Shown here piece after piece: positions 7,081 through 15,086 of a stretch of DNA of 17,476 nucleotides. A program made the position numbers and the translations under genes. Every line of letters begins with the position of its first letter. Position 1 is the first letter of the stretch. The notes under the pieces were generated by a model. That model was given only the letters and a program-made list of their open reading frames with translations, was not told the DNA's origin and made no database searches. Where the stretch lies: assembly GCA_020024455.1 (NCBI GenBank), contig JAHHTU010000036.1:1-17476 (forward strand), read 5' to 3'. This DNA is from Anaerotignum sp. GTDB lineage: Bacteria; Bacillota; Clostridia; Lachnospirales; Anaerotignaceae.

Positions 7081-7515
7081 TTATTCTTTTTCTGTAAAAT
7101 GTTTTGCCTCGGCAATCACTCTTAATTGATTTTTCAATGTTGCAATTTCCGCATCATCAAAACATTTCAAAACTTCTTCATTCACTTCATCAATAATTTT
7201 TGAAATCGGTGTTTCCAAATCTCTGCCTTTGTCTGTCAATACCACACGCACTTCTCGACGGTCCTCTTTATTGATGACACGGTCAATCAATCCTTTTTTT
7301 TGCATTCTGTCCAGAACACCGGAAATGGTAGACGTTTCCAAACAAAGAATTTCAGAAATTTGTTTCGGTGTTGCAAATTCTCTTTGCCACAAACAACTCA
7401 AAACACCATATTGTGATGGTGTCACATCATATTCTGCCAATTTTCCATTTAAGTATTGAAATACGGTATGTTGTGCTGTTGTCAGTAAATAATTGATACA
7501 TTGTGTTAATTCCAT
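7081..7515 (-). CDS. MarR-family transcriptional regulator
   Basis: The 144-residue protein has the size and layout of a dimeric MarR winged-helix repressor: an N-terminal helix pair, recognition region TPKQISEILCLETSTISGVLDRMQKKGLI (49-77), and the basic wing NKEDRREVRVVLTDKG (82-97). The ligand and target genes cannot be told. It lies 41 nt after the trhP stop on the same strand, with no terminator or clear promoter between, so it may be the last gene of the mltG-trmR-trhP transcript. Its ribosome binding site (AGG, 11 nt from ATG) is weak. Confidence 0.88.
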   Translation of the reverse strand: MELTQCINYLLTTAQHTVFQYLNGKLAEYDVTPSQYGVLSCLWQREFATPKQISEILCLETSTISGVLDRMQKKGLIDRVINKEDRREVRVVLTDKGRDLETPISKIIDEVNEEVLKCFDDAEIATLKNQLRVIAEAKHFTEKE

Positions 7516-7556
7516 AAGCTTTAACCTGTTCCTTTTCTACTCTCTCATTGTTTTCA

Positions 7557-8801
7557 TCAAGGATTTGTTGTAAATTTTCGCATCATATCAAATGCTTTTA
7601 CCGGTTGGGAAAATTTCACTTTCAATTTTTCCTGCGGGTGTGGTGCGGAAGTAACGGCTTCGCCTGCTTCGTTTAACAGTTCTGTCACCACCATAGAGAA
7701 AGAAGCACCTTTTGCAGGCATGACTTCAATTTCTTCTCCTACAGAAAATTTGTTTCTTTGTTCTATCCAAGCATAGCCGTCTGCATCGCTGTCTTGTTGT
7801 ACCATACCAATGAAATCATAATCACGGATATAAGAGTTATTGGTGTATACCTGTTGGTTGCCGTCCGGTTTTCCGTAATAGAATGCAGTGGTATACTCTC
7901 TGTGACTGGCTTTGGATACTTCCTCCATATACTTTGGTAAATTTTGCTCGTACAGTGCAGGGTCTGTGAAATAATCATCAATGGCTTGTCTGTATGCTTT
8001 GATGACAGTACCCACATAAAACGGCGTTTTCATTCTGCCCTCAATTTTCAGGCTCACCACACCAGCATCTACCAAGTCGGGAATATGGTCAATCATACAT
8101 AAATCTTTGGAATTGTAGATATAAGTACCTCTTTCGTTTTCTTCCACCGGCATATATTCCCCCGGTCTGGTTTCTTCCACCAAGTGATATTTCCAACGGC
8201 AGGGGTGGGCACAAGCCCCTTTGTTTGCATCTCTGCCACTCAAATAGTTGCTCAACAGACATCTGCCGGAATAGGAAATGCACATTGCCCCATGCACAAA
8301 TGCTTCGATTTCCATATCTGCGGGTATTTTTTCCCGAATTTCTTTGATTTCTTTCATGGACAACTCTCTGGCAACCACCACACGTCTTGCCCCCAACTGA
8401 TACCACATTTTTGCACTTTGGTAGTTGGTGTTGTTTGCCTGTGTGGAAACATGAATTTCCAAATCGGGAGCGGCTTCTTTTGCCACAGAGAATACACCAA
8501 GGTCAGAAATCAAAACCGCATCTGCACCCAATCCTGCAATTTCTTTGAAATAGTCTGCCATGCCCTCAAAGTCGGCATTGTGTGCATAAATATTGGCTGT
8601 GACATACACTTTTGCACCATGTTCATGTGCAAATCGAATGCCCTCTGCCATTTTCTCTTTATCGAAGTTTTTTGCTTTGGCACGCAAGCTGTACGCTTCC
8701 CCACCGATGTATACGGCATCTGCACCGTATAATATTGCAATTTTCAGTTTTTCCAAATCACCGGCAGGTGCCAATAATTCGGGTTTTATGTTATTGTGCA
8801 T
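7557..8801 (-). CDS. trhP: U32-family tRNA uridine hydroxylation protein (TrhP/YrrO-like)
   Basis: This U32 'peptidase' family member is most likely the prephenate-dependent enzyme that makes 5-hydroxyuridine at tRNA position 34. The 414-residue protein starts at ATG 8801 with AAGGAG at 9 nt; the frame stays open far upstream, but that part lies antisense-free inside trmR and is not conserved-looking. The family signature EAFVHGAMCISYSGRCLLS (166-184) is followed by GACAHPC (195-201). Cys174, Cys181, Cys197 and Cys201 are the expected Fe-S ligands. The N-terminal PELLAPAGDLEKLK opening is typical. It overlaps the end of trmR by 11 nt, implying translational coupling with the enzyme that acts next. 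Bacillus subtilis has two such genes (yrrN, yrrO); only one is seen here. A protease role is the older annotation and is less likely. Confidence 0.88.
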   Translation of the reverse strand: MHNNIKPELLAPAGDLEKLKIAILYGADAVYIGGEAYSLRAKAKNFDKEKMAEGIRFAHEHGAKVYVTANIYAHNADFEGMADYFKEIAGLGADAVLISDLGVFSVAKEAAPDLEIHVSTQANNTNYQSAKMWYQLGARRVVVARELSMKEIKEIREKIPADMEIEAFVHGAMCISYSGRCLLSNYLSGRDANKGACAHPCRWKYHLVEETRPGEYMPVEENERGTYIYNSKDLCMIDHIPDLVDAGVVSLKIEGRMKTPFYVGTVIKAYRQAIDDYFTDPALYEQNLPKYMEEVSKASHREYTTAFYYGKPDGNQQVYTNNSYIRDYDFIGMVQQDSDADGYAWIEQRNKFSVGEEIEVMPAKGASFSMVVTELLNEAGEAVTSAPHPQEKLKVKFSQPVKAFDMMRKFTTNP

Positions 8802-9474
8802 GGTTATTTGCTCCTTCTGTAATTTCTTTTTTCTTATAACAAAGTGCCATACCATCACCAATGGGAATGATTGATGTTTCCAAAGCATCATGATGGGTAA
8901 TATCCCAAAGGAAATTACGCAATCTTTTGTGAATGGTACGCTGTCTGCGTGGGACACTAAATCTGGTTTGTGCGATTGTGCCGCCTTGCAACACATCATC
9001 TACAATCAAGATACCACCAACGGGCAACAAACGCAAGCAGTGTGGCAAAAAGTTGCCATACTGTCCTTTTGCCGCATCTAAAAATATCACATCATACGGC
9101 CCTTGCAATGTAGGCAAAATATCTGCCGCATCGCCCTCCAATATGGTGATTTTATCCTCCAAACCCATACGTTTGATATTTTCTCTGGCATCTTTGAGCA
9201 TCACTTCAAAACGGTCAATGGTGGTTACCGTACCATCTTCCGGCAAATATCTGCACATCAAACCCGCAGAAAATCCCACCGCTGTACCAATTTCCAAAAT
9301 ATGTTTTGGTTTTTGCATGGTCAACAGTACACTCAGCAATCTGGCTGTTTCCAAAGGAATGATGGGTACTTGTGCTGCGATTGCTTCTTTTTGTATTTCA
9401 CCTAAAATGCCGTCGTACATGGGTTGTACAGTACGTAAATAAGCATTCATGGTATCATCGGTTACATAATTCAT
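8791..9474 (-). CDS. trmR: SAM-dependent tRNA 5-hydroxyuridine methyltransferase (TrmR/YrrM-like)
   Basis: This class I methyltransferase of the O-methyltransferase 3 family has 227 residues, close to YrrM of Bacillus. The SAM-binding motif is ILEIGTAVGFSAG (59-71). The acidic and metal-binding residues are in FLDAAKGQY (131-139, Asp133) and IVDDVLQGG (157-165, Asp159 and Asp160). In B. subtilis the homologue methylates 5-hydroxyuridine to 5-methoxyuridine at the tRNA wobble position, which widens codon reading. Its place between mltG and the U32 gene matches yrrL-yrrM-yrrN/O exactly and is the main reason to prefer a tRNA target over a small-molecule catechol. AAGGAG lies 9 nt before the ATG, and mltG ends 13 nt upstream. 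Confidence 0.88.
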   Translation of the reverse strand: MNYVTDDTMNAYLRTVQPMYDGILGEIQKEAIAAQVPIIPLETARLLSVLLTMQKPKHILEIGTAVGFSAGLMCRYLPEDGTVTTIDRFEVMLKDARENIKRMGLEDKITILEGDAADILPTLQGPYDVIFLDAAKGQYGNFLPHCLRLLPVGGILIVDDVLQGGTIAQTRFSVPRRQRTIHKRLRNFLWDITHHDALETSIIPIGDGMALCYKKKEITEGANNHAQ

Positions 9475-9487
9475 AAAAAGGTTCTCC

Positions 9488-10933
9488 TTATTGTGTCAAA
9501 CTTGCTTTGTATTTTTCTTTTGCCGCCAAAAATTCCTCGTTTGTCTTACAGAATACATGGTTAGACTTGCCTTGTGATTCCAGAACATAATACAAATATT
9601 CATGTTTATCCGGATATAATGCCGCTTTGAAAGATGGCTCTCCGGGGTTTGCAATCGGGCCAAGCGGTAAGCCTTTATGCAAACGTGTGTTGTAAGGGGA
9701 ATCTGTTTCCAAATCTTCTTTTGTCAATTCTCCACCTGTTTTGCCGACGGCATACAATACGGTCGCATCAATGCCCAGTGACATATCCTGCTGTAAGCGG
9801 TTATACATCACACCTGCCGCTTTTGCACGTTCTTCATAGTCCAAAGAAATTTCTTTTTCCACCATAGAGGCAATCGTCACAATTTCGTCCAAGGTATGTC
9901 CGCTTTCTGCCACGGCATCTTGATATGTTTTGGTATACATTTGTTCAAATCTATCCAACATCATGGAAATCAAATCATGTGCAGTCATATCTTCTGTCAG
10001 GAAATATGTGTCCGGAAACAAATACCCCTCCAAACGATATTCCCTTTGCGGTAAATCTTTCAAAAATGCGTGTGGGAATGTACCTTGATTGACTTCTTGC
10101 AGGAAGGCGTCTGCACTGCAAATGCCTTTTTCTTCCACACGCTGTGCAATTTGTTTTACGGTAAATCCTTCCGGTATTGTGATTTTATTTTTGTTCTGCA
10201 CCGTTCCCGTTTGCAACAACGCCATAATCTGTGTATTTGTCATACCGGTGTCCACGTCATAATTGCCCTGCTGATATGTGCCATCATATCCATTGATTTT
10301 ACTGCTCAAACGGAATGTAAATGTGTTGGAAATCAAATCTTTTTCTTTCAATATTTTTGCAATCTCTTTTGTGCTTGCACCACTGGGAATGGTAACAGAT
10401 ACCGTTTGTCCTGTCAAATTATCCGTACTGCCATCGGTCATCATCAAGCCTTTGGCAAACTGAAAACAAGCAAAACAAAATGCAATCGCAACTACCAAGA
10501 CCAAAATGGCTTTGAATTTTTTTGTCATTTTTCTTTTCCTCTTTCTTTTTTTGTTTGTTCTGCCACTTTTTGTGATATGTTCCTCTTTTCGGTTTTGTTT
10601 TTGGGCATATTCTGCTTCTATGTGTTTTTTCGGTGTGCGGGTATGTTGTGTTTTTGTCAAAAATTCTTCTGACTCTATTTGATTTTTTGCAGTTGGCAAA
10701 TACGTATACTCCAATTTTTCCGTTTTTGGTATTTCCGATTCCTTTTTTTCGGATTTCGGAAACTGTGTGGTCTGTCTTGGTTTTTGTCTGTGTTGTCCGT
10801 AATAGGTCGTATCACTTCTGTCACGTCTTGGAAAATACGTTGTTTGGAAGTCATCGTTCGGCTCTGTATATCTATGTTTTGGCTTTTGTTCTATATTTTC
10901 TGAACTTTCCTGTGGTTCATTTTTTTCTTCCAT
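9488..10933 (-). CDS. mltG: Endolytic peptidoglycan transglycosylase MltG (YceG-like), long cytoplasmic tail
   Basis: MltG is a membrane-anchored lytic transglycosylase that cuts nascent glycan strands and sets their length. The protein has 481 residues against about 340 in E. coli. The excess is an N-terminal, low-complexity, charged cytoplasmic region (1-141) rich in Lys, Glu, Gln and Thr, ending in a basic cluster KKRKRKRKMTKK (128-139). One membrane helix follows (about 142-165). The extracellular part has a LysM-like segment (about 176-255, SVTIPSGASTKEIAKIL) and the catalytic YceG domain with EGYLFPDTY (302-310) and ASMVEKE (355-361), which holds the catalytic glutamate. A strong AAGGAGG precedes the ATG. 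It is the first gene of the leftward operon with trmR and trhP and has its own promoter divergent from folC. Confidence 0.93.
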   Translation of the reverse strand: MEEKNEPQESSENIEQKPKHRYTEPNDDFQTTYFPRRDRSDTTYYGQHRQKPRQTTQFPKSEKKESEIPKTEKLEYTYLPTAKNQIESEEFLTKTQHTRTPKKHIEAEYAQKQNRKEEHITKSGRTNKKRKRKRKMTKKFKAILVLVVAIAFCFACFQFAKGLMMTDGSTDNLTGQTVSVTIPSGASTKEIAKILKEKDLISNTFTFRLSSKINGYDGTYQQGNYDVDTGMTNTQIMALLQTGTVQNKNKITIPEGFTVKQIAQRVEEKGICSADAFLQEVNQGTFPHAFLKDLPQREYRLEGYLFPDTYFLTEDMTAHDLISMMLDRFEQMYTKTYQDAVAESGHTLDEIVTIASMVEKEISLDYEERAKAAGVMYNRLQQDMSLGIDATVLYAVGKTGGELTKEDLETDSPYNTRLHKGLPLGPIANPGEPSFKAALYPDKHEYLYYVLESQGKSNHVFCKTNEEFLAAKEKYKASLTQ

Positions 10934-10973
10934 AAAGAAATCCCTCCTTCAAATTTTGACTGAAATTGATTTT

Positions 10974-11002
10974 ATTATACTGTTTTCTTCCTTTTCGCAC
11001 AA
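10974..11002 (-). promoter_or_regulatory. Sigma-A promoter of the mltG operon
   Basis: On the minus strand TTGTGC (11002-10997, 3 of 6) lies 17 bp from a perfect TATAAT (10979-10974). The start is expected near 10967, giving a leader of about 34 nt before the mltG ATG. Confidence 0.55.
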
Positions 11003-11060
11003 CCTTTTCTTTTCAGAACCATTCTTTCGGATAAAAATTTCTTCATATTTCTGAATGATA

Positions 11061-11088
11061 TTGCACAAAATGACATAACTGCTATAAT
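11061..11088 (+). promoter_or_regulatory. Extended -10 promoter of the folC operon
   Basis: A perfect extended -10, TGC followed by TATAAT (11080-11088), lies 16 bp after a weak TTGCAC (11061-11066). The extended TG motif can compensate for the poor -35. The start is expected near 11095, about 26 nt before the folC ATG. Confidence 0.6.
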
Positions 11089-11120
11089 AATGAAAGACTG
11101 TTTGACTGGGGGGATTTTAT

Positions 11121-12422
11121 ATGAATTATGCAGACAGTATCGCTTATTTGGAGCAGGAAACCAAAACGGGTACCAGACCAACATTGGAACGTATGCAAAC
11201 CGCAATGGAGCATATGGGCAATCCACAAAACAAATTGTCTTGTATCCATGTGGCAGGTACAAACGGAAAAGGTTCTGCGGTTGCCATGCTTTCTTCTGTA
11301 TTGCAGGCAAACGGCTATCGTGTTGGTATGTATACATCTCCGCATTTGTTGCATTATAATGAAAGAATACAAATCAACCAAACACCGATATCGGATACGG
11401 ATTTTGCAAGATATCTTTCACACGTCAAAGAATGTTGCCAACAAATGCCGGAACCACTCACAACATTTGAAGTATTGACCGCTGTTGCATTTTTATATTT
11501 TGCAGATTGCGGTGTGGATTTTGTGGTGTTGGAGGTTGGTTTGGGTGGACGATATGATGCCACAAACGTCATCAAACAGCCGTTGTTGAGTTTGATAATG
11601 TCCATCAGTTTTGACCATACTGCGATTTTGGGCAACACATTGGCAGAAATTGCATACGAAAAATGCGGGATTATCAAAAAAAACTGTCCTGTTTTATTCT
11701 ATCCGCAACAAAACGAAGTTTATCAGATTGCAAAACAAACCGCAAGTAAACTGTCTGCACCGTTTTACTGTGCAAACGAAAGTGATATACAAATACAATG
11801 TATGGATATGGAAAAAACCATTTTTTCCGTAAAAAACGAATGTATCACATACCCCAAAATCGTACTGCCGTTATCCGGCACATACCAAATACAAAACTGT
11901 ATCATGGTATGCAATGCCTGTGCCATTTTGCAAAAACAGGGCATTACCCTTTCGCAGTCTGCCATTTTGGAAGGTATTTTACACACAACATGGGCAGGTA
12001 GAATGGAGTTCATACAACAAAAACCCTTGTTGCTTTTAGATGGGGCACACAATGTGGACGGTATCGCAAAATTGGCACAAACATTGCCGCTTTACACCAA
12101 AAACAAAAAAATTACATTGCTTTTGGGTATTTTGCAAGATAAAGCGTTTCAAACGATGATAGAAACCATATTGCCATTGGTAGACCAAACCATTTGTACC
12201 GAAACCGCAAGCCACAGAAAAACCGATGTCGCAACACTCACAGAGATTGCATCACACCATCAAAAGCCTGTGTTTGCAGAGGCTGATGTAAAAAAGGCAT
12301 TTGCACTTGCCAAACAAATCACACAGCCGCAAGACATTATTCTTTGTTGTGGCTCATTATATCTGGTAGGGGCAATCCATGAGATATTACAACAAGAAAA
12401 GGAGCAAAGCCATCATGATTGA
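11121..12422 (+). CDS. folC: Folylpolyglutamate synthase / dihydrofolate synthase
   Basis: FolC adds glutamate to dihydropteroate and to reduced folates with ATP in the cytoplasm. The 433 residues match the family. The Mur-ligase-type P-loop is AGTNGKGS (45-52), followed by the conserved YTSPHLLHYNERI (71-83). LEVGLGGRYDATN (137-149), SFDHTAILG (163-171) and EKCGIIKK (180-187, with the lysine that is carbamylated in relatives) follow. The C-terminal ligase domain starts with LLLDGAHNVDG (304-314). Whether it carries both activities cannot be told. The ribosome binding site is an unusual G run (GGGGGGA, spacing 6). It heads a unit with the 53-residue gene, which overlaps its end by 8 nt. Confidence 0.95.
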   Translation: MNYADSIAYLEQETKTGTRPTLERMQTAMEHMGNPQNKLSCIHVAGTNGKGSAVAMLSSVLQANGYRVGMYTSPHLLHYNERIQINQTPISDTDFARYLSHVKECCQQMPEPLTTFEVLTAVAFLYFADCGVDFVVLEVGLGGRYDATNVIKQPLLSLIMSISFDHTAILGNTLAEIAYEKCGIIKKNCPVLFYPQQNEVYQIAKQTASKLSAPFYCANESDIQIQCMDMEKTIFSVKNECITYPKIVLPLSGTYQIQNCIMVCNACAILQKQGITLSQSAILEGILHTTWAGRMEFIQQKPLLLLDGAHNVDGIAKLAQTLPLYTKNKKITLLLGILQDKAFQTMIETILPLVDQTICTETASHRKTDVATLTEIASHHQKPVFAEADVKKAFALAKQITQPQDIILCCGSLYLVGAIHEILQQEKEQSHHD

Positions 12423-12576
12423 TTTTCAAACAGAATTGAAAAAATATAAACCTGTCACGGAAATCCGTGATATGGAAAACGCATTGCAACAAACACAAAT
12501 GCAAGATTTATTGGACATTTTGCAACATATTGTCCATGAACAAAATCAGCACCACACAAATGTAAAATCAGAATAA
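12415..12576 (+). CDS. Small acidic/helical protein of 53 residues, unknown function
   Basis: The ATG at 12415 has AAGGAG about 10 nt upstream and overlaps the folC stop by 8 nt; the frame ends at 12576. The peptide is hydrophilic and predicted helical (MENALQQTQMQDLLDILQHIVHEQ), with a regular heptad-like hydrophobic spacing in the middle and no signal peptide or membrane segment. I do not recognise a family. Coupling to folC and only 15 nt to the zinc-ribbon/TPR gene suggest it is translated. A partner of the downstream protein is a guess. Confidence 0.65.
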   Translation: MIDFQTELKKYKPVTEIRDMENALQQTQMQDLLDILQHIVHEQNQHHTNVKSE

Positions 12577-12591
12577 AGGAGTCGATGATAG

Positions 12592-14004
12592 ATGAAATGC
12601 CCGAATTGCGGCACAAATGTTTCATCTGGTTATATTTGTCCCTATTGTCAAGCGGATATTTTTATATTCCAAAAAATGAAAAATGCCTCTATGCGGTTTT
12701 ATAACGAGGGATTGCAGGCGGCACAGGAACGCCATTTGTCACAAGCCATTACAGCATTGGAACAAAGTATTCTGTTTGACAAAAACAATATCATTGCCCG
12801 CAATCTGTTGGGGTTATTGTATTTGGAAGTCGGACACATTGCAGATGCCCTAAAACATTGGATTATCAGCACATCTTTACAACCAAAAAACAATTTTGCC
12901 ACAGAATATATCAACACATTGCAAAAAAATGCCCGCTTGATGGAAAAATATAACGATGCCGTCAAGTATTATAACCAAGCATTGCATTACCTCAAACAAA
13001 ACAGCGATGATGTCGCCATCATTCGTCTGAAAAAAGCATTGGACTGTAATCCGCAGTTTCTCGATGCCTGCAATTTGATGACGCTTTGTTGCCTGATGGA
13101 AGAAAATGAAAAACGTGCTTTGCATTTTATTGAAATCGTATTGCAAAAAGATTGCAACAATCCGCTTGCATTACATTATTTGCAACAAATCGAGCAACCC
13201 AACCACCATGCAACATTTTCATTGAAAAAACGCAAAGTTTCTTATGAAAATTTACCGAATGTGATTTCTGTCAAAAAGACAGACAGCCCGCCCCCTTTGC
13301 CACGCTATAAACGTGGGGAAAAGAAAAATACACACCTATTGGCACAGCGGGATTTCATATCCTTTGGGGTTGGTATTCTGACTGCAACACTTGTCATTTT
13401 TACTTTGATTTTGCCTTCTTTTTATGAGCAGCAAAAACAAACCATTGACACATTGCAAGCAAAAGTAGAGCAATTTCAAGGAAACACCGATATGACACCC
13501 GAAGAAGTTGCTGCTATGCGGGAACAATTTCAGGCATTGCAAACCGAAAATAACCAGTTGCGCAGCGAAGAAACCAAGCAGGCAAATTTAGAATTATTGG
13601 AAACGGCGATTGCAAAAGCAAACGAGCAAAAATGGGAAGAATGTATGACAGCTTTGGACACCATCAATACCTTTGACTTTTCGCAGGAAGATATGAAAAA
13701 GTATAATGATTTAAAAGCAACGGTTGCACCAAAAGCGGCAGAATTGTTTTACAACAAAGGAAAAACCGCATTTATGAGCAGTCAATTTGCCGATGCCAAA
13801 ACCGATTTAGAATATTGTGTCAAATTTTTGTCCACAGAAGATTTTGCAGATGATGTTTATTTTTATCTGGGAAAAATTGCAGAACAGGAAAAAGATGTTG
13901 CAACCGCAAAATCCTATTATGAAAAAATACAACAGCAATTTCCAAACTCCAACCAGATAGAAGAAGTCAAAGCAGCATTAGAACACATCAACCAAGCATC
14001 ATAA
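12592..14004 (+). CDS. Zinc-ribbon and TPR protein with one membrane helix
   Basis: The 470-residue protein opens with a zinc ribbon, CPNC (3-6) and CPYC (16-19). A cytoplasmic TPR block follows (about 34-200: repeats at 34-66, 68-100, 121-155 and 156-187). A basic/proline linker (210-250) precedes a single membrane helix (about 256-277), a coiled coil (about 279-330), and a C-terminal TPR pair (about 370-470) that would be outside the membrane. The topology, with tetratricopeptide scaffolds on both sides, suggests an assembly or envelope-organising role, but no enzyme activity is visible and no named family is recognised. AAAGGAG lies 10 nt before the ATG; another ATG at 12584 is in a different frame. 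Third gene of the folC unit. Confidence 0.85.
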   Translation: MKCPNCGTNVSSGYICPYCQADIFIFQKMKNASMRFYNEGLQAAQERHLSQAITALEQSILFDKNNIIARNLLGLLYLEVGHIADALKHWIISTSLQPKNNFATEYINTLQKNARLMEKYNDAVKYYNQALHYLKQNSDDVAIIRLKKALDCNPQFLDACNLMTLCCLMEENEKRALHFIEIVLQKDCNNPLALHYLQQIEQPNHHATFSLKKRKVSYENLPNVISVKKTDSPPPLPRYKRGEKKNTHLLAQRDFISFGVGILTATLVIFTLILPSFYEQQKQTIDTLQAKVEQFQGNTDMTPEEVAAMREQFQALQTENNQLRSEETKQANLELLETAIAKANEQKWEECMTALDTINTFDFSQEDMKKYNDLKATVAPKAAELFYNKGKTAFMSSQFADAKTDLEYCVKFLSTEDFADDVYFYLGKIAEQEKDVATAKSYYEKIQQQFPNSNQIEEVKAALEHINQAS

Positions 14005-14077
14005 AATACTTTGTATTGTGCAAATTTTCTATGTTTTGTCTGCTATTTTACAAGGATATTATATACAAAACCAGTAT

Positions 14078-14108
14078 TTTTCACATTGCGTTTGGCACAA
14101 TGTGAAAA
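14078..14108. terminator. 11-bp perfect hairpin after the TPR gene, possible terminator
   Basis: TTTTCACATTG (14078-14088) pairs perfectly with CAATGTGAAAA (14098-14108) around a 9-nt loop. Rightward it is followed only by TTTGCTTC, leftward by ATACTGG, so terminator strength is doubtful. Thirteen bases (TTTTCACATTGCG) are identical to part of the small RNA at 4566-4578 on the minus strand. Confidence 0.5.
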
Positions 14109-14123
14109 TTTGCTTCAAAATTT

Positions 14124-14151
14124 TTCAAAAAATGTATTGCTATTTTATCAT
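14124..14151 (+). promoter_or_regulatory. Candidate promoter of the FMN-riboswitch transcript
   Basis: TTCAAA (14124-14129, 4 of 6) and TATCAT (14146-14151, 5 of 6) are separated by 16 bp. The start near 14158 would be about 35 nt before the riboswitch P1 helix. Other AT-rich choices exist in the same stretch. Confidence 0.4.
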
Positions 14152-14192
14152 TTCTGTGTTACCATGTGCTTGAAGTTCAAGTTCATATTGAT

Positions 14193-14309
14193 AGTCTTTG
14201 GGGCAGGGTGAAAATCCCGACCGATGGTATAGTCCATGAACCTATATGTCATATAGGCCGATTTGGTGAAATTCCAAAACCGACGGTATAGTCCGGATGG
14301 GAAAAGACT
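14193..14309 (+). promoter_or_regulatory. FMN riboswitch (RFN element)
   Basis: The conserved RFN blocks are all present in order: GGGGCAGGGTGAAAATCCCG (14200-14219), a P3 arm with GATGGTATAGTCCAT, a P4 arm (CCTATAT/ATATAGG, 14241-14257), GATTTGGTGAAATTCCAAA (P5), and CCGACGGTATAGTCCGGATGGG. P1 closes with AGTCTTT (14193-14199) and AAAGACT (14303-14309). Binding of FMN should turn off the downstream riboflavin transporter through the terminator at 14412-14447. Confidence 0.96.
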
Positions 14310-14411
14310 GGATAAATTGCAATAGATAGGATTGATGTTTATTTGTGTACGCATGAGGCGTGTTCTTTTGTTGCAGTATACAGATTTTTGTGAAGCTTTC
14401 TATGAAATTTT

Positions 14412-14454
14412 TTCCGGAGCCAAAGATATCATCATTTGGCTTCGGAATTTTTTT
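14412..14454 (+). terminator. Riboswitch-controlled intrinsic terminator upstream of ribU
   Basis: A 13-bp stem with one G-U pair (arms 14412-14424 and 14435-14447) and a 10-nt loop is followed directly by seven T residues (14448-14454). The ribU ribosome binding site (GGAGG, about 14459-14463) comes just after, so this is transcriptional rather than translational control. TCCGGA at 14292-14297 in the aptamer could pair with the identical palindrome at 14413-14418 as part of an antiterminator; that pairing is an inference. Confidence 0.88.
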
Positions 14455-14472
14455 GATTGGAGGCTTTTTATC

Positions 14473-15072
14473 ATGCAACACAGCAAAACCCGTCATTTGA
14501 CCATGGTAACACTCATGGCAACCATCTCATTTCTTTTTATGTATTTTAGTTTCTCTGTGCCGATTTTATCACCCTTTGCAGAATTTGATTTATCACCCAT
14601 ACCGGAAATCATTGGTGGTTTCATTCTTGGGCCATTGGGTGCAGTAGAAATTATCAGTCTGAAACTGCTTTTGAAACTGGTATTTCAAGGCAGTCAATCC
14701 ATGCTTGTCGGGGAAATACAAAACTTTTTACTCAGTCTTGCATATGTGATACCGGCAGTACTGTATTATTACAAACACAAAACCAAAAAAGGAGCTGTCA
14801 TCGGACTGGTCATCGGTAGCGTTATCAGTGTGATTGTGGCAGTATTTACAAGTGTTTATATCATTTTCCCGACATATATGAAATTATATGGCATGAATTG
14901 GGAAGGTATTGTAGAAATTTGTTCCGCAGTCAATCCATGGATACGAGATGTGCCCACTATGGTGGCATTTTCCGTCATTCCATTCAATGTGGTATCCCGT
15001 GCTGTTGTGTCATGCATTACAGTCGTGATTTATAAAAAAGTGAGTGTACCAATCAAGAAACTTGTGTACTAA
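14473..15072 (+). CDS. ribU: Riboflavin ECF transporter substrate-binding subunit RibU
   Basis: RibU is the membrane S component that captures riboflavin and works with a shared energising module (EcfA, EcfA', EcfT) encoded elsewhere. The 199-residue protein starts at ATG 14473, with GGAGG about 9 nt upstream; the frame is open further upstream, but that part is the riboswitch terminator. About six membrane helices are visible. Family hallmarks are FMYFSFSVPILSPFAEFDLS (22-41), IGGFILGPLGAVEII (47-61) and LVGEIQNFLLSLAYVIPA (78-95). The identification is supported independently by the FMN riboswitch in its leader. It is the first gene of a two-gene unit. Confidence 0.94.
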   Translation: MQHSKTRHLTMVTLMATISFLFMYFSFSVPILSPFAEFDLSPIPEIIGGFILGPLGAVEIISLKLLLKLVFQGSQSMLVGEIQNFLLSLAYVIPAVLYYYKHKTKKGAVIGLVIGSVISVIVAVFTSVYIIFPTYMKLYGMNWEGIVEICSAVNPWIRDVPTMVAFSVIPFNVVSRAVVSCITVVIYKKVSVPIKKLVY

Positions 15073-15086
15073 GGAGGAAGAAAACA

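Noticed and set aside
8802..8999. Upstream extension of the U32 frame by 66 codons
   Set aside because: It lies within trmR, does not resemble the family, and the AAGGAG site points to ATG 8801.
14332..14472. Upstream extension of the ribU frame by 47 codons
   Set aside because: The extension encodes the riboswitch expression platform and terminator; the ribosome binding site lies after it, before ATG 14473.
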